Shown: positions 61,111 through 64,000 of the stretch, piece after piece | How positions within the stretch are numbered: the first letter of the stretch is position 1 | Layout: each line of letters begins with the position of its first letter | NCBI GenBank assembly: GCA_026419785.1 | Contig: JAODTK010001111.1 | Location: 1-64,000 of the forward strand | Direction of reading: 5' to 3' | Source of the DNA: Sclerodactyla briareus | Taxonomy: Eukaryota; Echinodermata; Holothuroidea; Dendrochirotida; Sclerodactylidae | DNA length: 64,000 nt | The notes under the pieces: model-generated | What the model was told of the DNA's origin: nothing | The model's database searches: none | The model's input: the letters and a program-made list of their open reading frames with translations, nothing else | Made by a program: the position numbers and the translations under genes

Positions 61111-62322
61111 ATTTTATCACCTTTCCCCAAACTTTACACCTTTAGTAGATATAGTCAATAATCCTGGTTCTACTCACATGAAAATTGCAGAATTCGGATT
61201 GATTATTTGATTTACTAACTCAAATTAAGCCGTTTTTTGATCTTCCGAAACCCAGCCTACGATGATGAACAGTTGACGGCTAGGCCTCGATGGAGCGCAT
61301 AATGAGCCAAAAACCAAGATATTGCTTGGTTTTTGTTTGAAAAAATCAAATCCATTTTTTCAGAATTTCCGCAATTTTTTATGTGTAGTACAACACAAGA
61401 ACGAAATATCAGGATTTTGTGCGATTCTACCCACCAATGAAAGTGGAAATAACATGATTTTTCTGGCCTGCTCACTGAAAGCTAAAACACAAGTGCTATT
61501 AGTTTACACATTGCGAGCATTGTAGTAATAAAGTATACTGGCATGGACATCTCAGTCCAGTCACCTAACTGTCACATGACTTTTCTGCGTTTATAATGCA
61601 TTATGTATGGGCATTGACCGACTCATATACTGAACCGACTTATGATCACCCCCCCCCCCCCCCCCCCCTCACCTATATACTATAACGCACCACCAGTGAC
61701 AATTTCCGCAGCCTTATCATGAATCAAACTGATGTCAACCATTCCTACCAATATTTGTTAAAATGTGACTGAAAATTGCAAAAATTATGCAATTATGTTA
61801 TGCATCAATAGCCTACTGTTATCCAGTCATAACCATGTTAGACGTTGAAGTGTAATTTATGGCCTACTTTGGAAAATTACAGCCTCACACCTGCTGGTAT
61901 CCCTATCCCAACTCAAACTGATATCAACAGAGAAATCAGCTGTAACCATTCCAGAAAACACTTCAGTTGCTATCGATGACATAACCTGTTCAGGAATAAC
62001 GAATTGACCATTTCGACACATTTAATTTGGTAGGCTACTTGGTACAGTGGTTGGTCGCTAACTACTTTTCTAAAACATTCCTGTAACAAACTTTTAGTTT
62101 TATTCTCCAAACCCAGAAGTTTAAAGGGTCCATCATACTCAATTGAGTCATTCTGTAACCTCAGCTCATTCAGATCAGGTGCACTTGAAAGCATTATGTA
62201 TTCTGGAAATCATAAAATTCCAATTAGCCCTAATCACTGTGTACGCTAGTTACACTTGGTAAGGTAGGCTAGGCAGACTTGCCACCACCACATGATTGTG
62301 GCGGTGTAACATCGGAACTTAC
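61111..62322. other. Intronic sequence with poly-C tract
   Basis: Start of the A-B intron. A run of about 20 C lies at 61649-61669. Minus-strand frame 61970-62194 is open for 74 codons directly downstream of exon A but has no acceptor or homology. Confidence 0.4.
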
Positions 62323-62473
62323 TTTTCGCAGCCTCACAAGCGCTTTAACAACTGCGAATCAGTTCCTTGATCGCCTTATTAGTCCGTTCACTTCGGCTTC
62401 ATGAGAATGGAAGATTATCTCTGAACTCGGACGATCCAGAAACTTCTTTAAACTCCAGTGGTTGAAGCACCAG
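62323..62473 (-). CDS. ARHGAP26-like: Exon A: first coding exon of GRAF-like RhoGAP, damaged
   Basis: Read on the minus strand, pieces of three frames match the start of GRAF: LQPLEF, then LDRP, FRDNL, SHEAEV, TNKAIKELIR and SACEAAK. Human GRAF has LPALEF, LDSP, FRETL, SHEAEL and TNKFIKELIK at the same spacing. The exon is 151 nt; the human counterpart needs 154. Four small indels (2 lost, 1 lost, 1 gained, 1 lost) account exactly for the 3-nt difference. The codon at the initiator position (62471-62473) reads CTG, and one expected lysine codon reads TAA. The exon ends in a good donor, A followed by GTAAGT (GT at 62321-62322). It leaves one base of an AAT codon that exon B completes as Asn, matching the family. 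So the exon is correctly placed and spliced, but its reading frame is broken. Sequence error in this stretch is the likeliest cause; true decay is the alternative. Confidence 0.72.
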
Positions 62474-62800
62474 GGAAATCCGATAGTATTCCACTTCAGG
62501 TCAATGTTTTCCACAAGCAGACGACGCCTCCATTTCCCAGCAGTAGCGTACTCAGTTGTGTGTGATGTAATGTGTTGATATGTGTAGTGTACATGTGTGT
62601 GGAATTGAAGTACGGTTCGCTCAACGCGAAGCATAGGAAAGGCACAGCGCGCGGCGATAAGCCTAACATAGCGCATGCGTGTTTTAGATACTATTTGATT
62701 AAGAAATCACCTGTCAACCCCCTCCTTACGTGCATTGATTGCAACCGCAACAAGATTCAAATTATGTTTCATGAGTATTATCCGTCTAATTATTTGGTAC
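62474..62800 (-). promoter_or_regulatory. Possible promoter/5' leader of the GRAF-like gene
   Basis: This is the stretch immediately upstream of the first coding exon. It holds a small CpG-rich patch (about 62610-62680) with GCGCATGCG at 62671-62679, close to the NRF1 site core, about 200 bp from the expected start codon. No TATA box is obvious. Its role as a promoter is inferred from position and CpG content only; a non-coding 5' exon further upstream cannot be excluded. Confidence 0.3.
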
Positions 62801-62999
62801 TTCTTCTGGCACTTTAAATGATGACTACAACTTTGGCTGGCGTCGGCACCATCGCATGAACTCCTTGACTGGTTTACAGCCCTCCCGGGGCTGAATGCAT
62901 CAATAGCTAAGAAGTATGATTGCTTCGAATTAACCCGTCATGTGAACGAGAATGCCTCTTAAGCCGCGTTTCCATGCACGCGGGTATGGTTGGCGTGTG
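62801..62999. other. Upstream flank, no recognised content
   Basis: 5' side of the GRAF-like gene; nothing recognised except a CpG-containing stretch near 62955-62990 adjoining the next element. Confidence 0.35.
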
Positions 63000-63796
63000 G
63001 GGTCATAACGCATAAAGGCTCGCGTTGACGAATATGTTACGCTGTAAACAATCTCCAAGAGTTCAAGAATAAACGGTCAAATAAAACATATAGTACGTTT
63101 AGCTTGACTTACACAGGTCACGTGCATTCTTAAACTGTTTTGTATTGTAGTGTCTCTGCCTTTACTAATGTAACGCGTAAAAGGTCTTCCGTTTACACAT
63201 AAACATTTTCGTTACGCGTACAAAGTATTCCGTTTTTAATAACGCGTAATAGATTCGTTTACGCGTGAAGGTTCGTTGCAAGTTTAGTTGTTTTTTCTCA
63301 CACTCACATAAAAACAAAAAAACATGAATATCAGTGCCGCACTGCATGCAGAACTATATTTGGGCACACTATAACATGCAAACTGCGTTGGTATGTATGT
63401 GTATGTAGGCCCTTGGGCGGGCATCTCATCTCGAACTTAACCAACTAGGGCGGCTAACTACCGGGGCCTAGGTGAATTTGGGATTGCCGGTTTTCCGAGC
63501 CTTTATCAATAGATTACCGTGTGTTGAGATGTTTCGCGTAAACGACTATTTTACGCGTAAAAGAAGCGTTTACGCGTAACTAAAACCTTGATTGGTTGTG
63601 TTTAGGGCGGAGTCACCCTGGCCGTAGTTTAATAATACAACAGTTTGAGAACAACACGTTGACAATGCCAGTAAGGCCTGGACATACATGTGTCTCAGAG
63701 CGTATTTCTCTGAACTCATGAGAATGTTTACGCGTAATATCATCGTCGCCGTAAGCCTTCATACGTAAACGCGTAAGCCTTTATGCGTTATGACCA
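63000..63796. mobile_element. Non-autonomous DNA transposon with ACGCGT subterminal repeats
   Basis: GGTCATAACGCATAAAGGCT (63001-63020) is the exact inverse of AGCCTTTATGCGTTATGACC (63776-63795), a perfect 20-bp TIR pair. Inside, GCGTAA or its complement centred on ACGCGT recurs at about 63174, 63215, 63241, 63256, 63534 (as TCGCGT), 63551, 63568, 63727 and 63767. These are clustered toward both ends with a plain centre. No transposase ORF is present. Repeated subterminal motifs of this kind are typical of hAT- and Mutator-like non-autonomous elements; the superfamily is not decided because no clear target-site duplication was found. Confidence 0.8.
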
Positions 63797-64000
63797 TAGA
63801 GAAGGATAAGTTGGGGCTAGAGGGCGGACTTCCAAAATTCTGTGGCCCATATGGGGGCTGGACGCCCATTACCGGTCCGGGCAAAAATCACAGTTTGTTT
63901 TGGTCGTCTGCTATATACCTGTTCAATTCACGCCGAAGCAAACGTACGTAGGCCTACGCAAAGTCATATCAATACGAAAATACGGAATTATCCCGAAATT
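63797..64000. other. Unassigned sequence
   Basis: Right edge of the window; nothing recognised. Confidence 0.35.

Larger units (their letters stand above)
7638..62473 (-). other. ARHGAP26-like: Gene span: GRAF/oligophrenin-type BAR-domain RhoGAP (N-terminal part)
   Basis: This span joins five minus-strand exons (62323-62473, 39292-39387, 31984-32045, 16537-16647, 7638-7697) that match, in order, the N-terminal BAR region of GRAF/oligophrenin proteins. Known for the family: a BAR domain, a PH domain, a RhoGAP domain acting on RhoA/Cdc42 and usually an SH3 domain; the proteins work at curved membranes, in clathrin-independent endocytosis and at actin-rich adhesions. Seen here: GT-AG sites and compatible phases for A/B (phase 1), B/C (phase 1) and C/D (phase 0 on both sides). 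Human GRAF would need about 58 more residues between C and D and about 35 between D and E; neither was found. The rest of the protein should lie to the left of position 1. Paralogue assignment within GRAF1/2/3/OPHN1 is not possible, and an invertebrate may have a single ancestral gene. Confidence 0.85.

Noticed and set aside
61970-62194. Minus-strand ORF just after exon A as an additional exon
   Set aside because: Exons A and B join directly with a split Asn codon that fits the family, leaving no room for it; no acceptor seen.
1-64000. CRISPR array, operons, prophage or other prokaryotic system
   Set aside because: No regularly spaced short repeats with unique spacers, no dense ORFs with ribosome binding sites; the spliced exons and repeats are eukaryotic.

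Overview
The window is animal nuclear DNA. It has no operons, no long ORFs, spliced exons separated by introns of 7 to 23 kb, many short inverted-repeat and tandem-repeat elements, a tRNA-derived SINE relic, a decayed LINE relic, CA/GT microsatellites and very long G/C homopolymers. Repeat content and exon similarity suggest a marine invertebrate, perhaps an echinoderm, hemichordate or other deuterostome. The species cannot be fixed from the sequence alone.

One protein-coding gene can be supported, on the minus strand and running from about 62.5 kb down to at least 7.6 kb. Five exons encode the N-terminal BAR region of a GRAF/oligophrenin-type Rho GTPase-activating protein (ARHGAP26/10/42/OPHN1 family). 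Exon A (62323-62473) has the start region, exon B (39292-39387) encodes the TDDE segment, exon C (31984-32045) encodes SLKEFGKLIKLIEDERDRM, and exon D (16537-16647) encodes the [10 protein letters not shown] helix. Exon E (7638-7697) is a damaged candidate. Exons B, C and D are intact, and the A/B, B/C and C/D phases are compatible. Exons A and E carry small indels. Two blocks of the BAR region (about 58 residues between C and D, about 35 between D and E) were not found. The PH, RhoGAP and SH3 parts would lie beyond position 1.

Most of the rest is intronic repeat DNA. The main family has a palindromic left end (GGCGGGT..ACCGCC) followed by TATATCCCCGC, and a right-end hairpin in which ATATCCCCG pairs with CGGGGATAT. 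Copies with at least one recognisable end lie at 661-1416, 2085-4880, 4886-7378, 11968-12592, 13297-13425, 18411-18960, 41583-42350 and 45970-48080 (minus). An end-less array of the same core is at 26090-28735. The layout resembles non-autonomous Helentron/HINE elements. Long copies carry a composite unit of about 600 bp with regularly placed AGGTCA/TGACCT half-sites. Other elements are foldbacks (11.4, 14.5, 20.7, 31.8 and 63.0-63.8 kb), a two-copy TIR family (30.1 and 51.5 kb), arrays with a monomer of about 120 bp (21.4, 36.6 and 60.1-61.1 kb), and a GCGATCG motif repeated three times.

Sequence quality looks uneven. Single-base indels pepper the repeat arrays and two exons, which fits stretches filled with unpolished long reads. 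Some apparent decay may therefore not be biological. I found no RNA gene, CRISPR array or prokaryotic feature. The most testable biological points are the duplicated 3' splice site upstream of exon D, where the decoy acceptor opens on an in-phase TAA, and the nuclear-receptor-like half-site arrays carried by the Helentron-like family.
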